From the NCBI RefSeq assembly GCF_018860385.1, contig NZ_JAHKPH010000019.1, positions 94,150 through 158,149 of the forward strand: a stretch of 64,000 nt of DNA. The letters are read 5' to 3'. Position numbers and translations under genes: made by a program. The stretch comes from Reinekea forsetii. Its GTDB lineage: Bacteria > Pseudomonadota > Gammaproteobacteria > Pseudomonadales > Natronospirillaceae. A model generated the notes under the pieces. The model had not been told where the DNA came from. It searched no databases and saw nothing but the letters and a program-made list of their open reading frames with translations. Positions 63,791 through 64,000 of the stretch are shown one piece after another. Numbering within the stretch: the stretch's first letter is position 1; the number at the start of each line of letters is the position of its first letter.

Positions 63791-64000
63791 ATGGGAATTT
63801 TACTCAGAAATAAATTTATTTTAATTTCAAATGTGATAGTGATAGTTCTATTGCTTTTTGTGGTTGATGTCAGGAACGATATCGAAGATGAATATCTAGT
63901 TTTAGGTGAAAGGGCCATTACTAGTATGGGCTGTATATATTCTAAGACGGGCAAGCTGGCTTCGGTTGAGTTTGGGCTTATCACTGGGACTACAAGCAAA
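63791..64000 (+). CDS. Cassette 3: membrane-anchored protein, cut by the window end
   Basis: From ATG 63791, 9 bases after the attC core, 70 codons are open to the window end. The N-terminus is a signal anchor (NKFILISNVIVIVLLLFVV, about 7-25) followed by an acidic stretch (DVRNDIEDEYLVLGE) and a mixed segment with one cysteine (SMGCIYS). The rest should face the periplasm. No family is recognised. The true length is unknown because no stop is reached. Confidence 0.75.
   Translation, partial: MGILLRNKFILISNVIVIVLLLFVVDVRNDIEDEYLVLGERAITSMGCIYSKTGKLASVEFGLITGTTSK

Larger units (their letters stand above)
61344..64000. mobile_element. Chromosomal integron: integrase plus at least three cassettes, continuing past the window
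   Basis: The element has an integron integrase pointing left, a spacer that must contain attI, then cassettes pointing right and bounded by attC sites at 63308-63424 and 63681-63785. Cassette 2 runs from 63419 to 63779 (361 bases). The third cassette is open at the window end. No transposase, resistance gene or class 1 conserved segment is present, so this looks like a sedentary chromosomal integron next to murB. Its length is unknown. Confidence 0.9.

Noticed and set aside
63628..63999. 123-codon minus-strand frame at the window end
   Set aside because: It runs antisense through attC site 2 and the cassette 3 gene, and is a shadow frame.

Overview
The window is a 64 kb piece of a chromosome from a moderately AT-rich marine-type gammaproteobacterium. 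Gene content and order (cysI with a DUF934 gene, trigger factor-clpP-clpX-lon-hupB-ppiD behind a Pro-Arg-His tRNA cluster, and PilZ-lolC-lolD-comEC-exbB-exbD-lpxK-kdsB-PTP-murB) resemble Pseudomonas and Oceanospirillales genomes. A Pseudomonas-type long RMF, the 180 kDa-class NAD-glutamate dehydrogenase and quinone-linked PyrD fit this. I cannot name the genus from sequence alone.

Layout. 1-7.4 kb: the end of a hybrid histidine kinase and an HD-GYP response regulator, a YebC/YeeN protein, a SulA-like division inhibitor behind a perfect LexA box, a PhyH-type dioxygenase, a YbaN-like membrane protein, and a DUF934-cysI pair for sulfite reduction. 7.5-13 kb: a 36-residue membrane protein, a DUF2970 protein and the giant NAD-glutamate dehydrogenase. 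13.1-25.5 kb: a complete nitrate assimilation locus. nasT and nasS (ANTAR antiterminator and nitrate sensor) precede a sigma-54-type promoter and a hairpin leader with an intrinsic terminator, followed by nasF-nasE-nasD (ABC uptake), nasC (electron transfer), nirB-nirD (nitrite reductase) and nasA (nitrate reductase). 25.5-37.5 kb: housekeeping genes (pyrD, a DUF2868/DUF3482 GTPase pair, rmf, rlmKL, rlmG, trmA, miaE, lpxH, ppiB, folD). 37.6-46.5 kb: three tRNAs and the proteostasis cluster. 46.5-59.7 kb: kdsC and kdsA flanking a 111-base palindromic element, dinG, a PilZ protein, one LolC/E-type subunit with LolD, comEC, an ExbBD pair and the lpxK-kdsB-PTP-murB envelope genes. 59.6-64 kb: an accessory end, with a RES/Xre toxin-antitoxin pair behind a palindromic operator, a cold-shock gene and a chromosomal integron.

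The integron is the most interesting part. Its integrase is transcribed leftward behind a perfect LexA box. The cassettes point rightward: an XRE-DUF4177 regulator, a small two-helix membrane protein and a membrane-anchored protein cut by the window end. They are separated by two structurally different attC sites. The array continues beyond the window. The attI point could not be fixed, but the 536 bases before the first cassette carry TCGTA motifs spaced in multiples of 11 bases.

How the parts work together: nitrogen control (sigma-54, probably NtrC) and nitrate control (NasS-NasT) appear to meet at one leader to drive nitrate uptake and reduction to ammonium, while glutamate dehydrogenase handles glutamate breakdown. 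LexA boxes at sulA and intI place division arrest and cassette shuffling under the same SOS signal.
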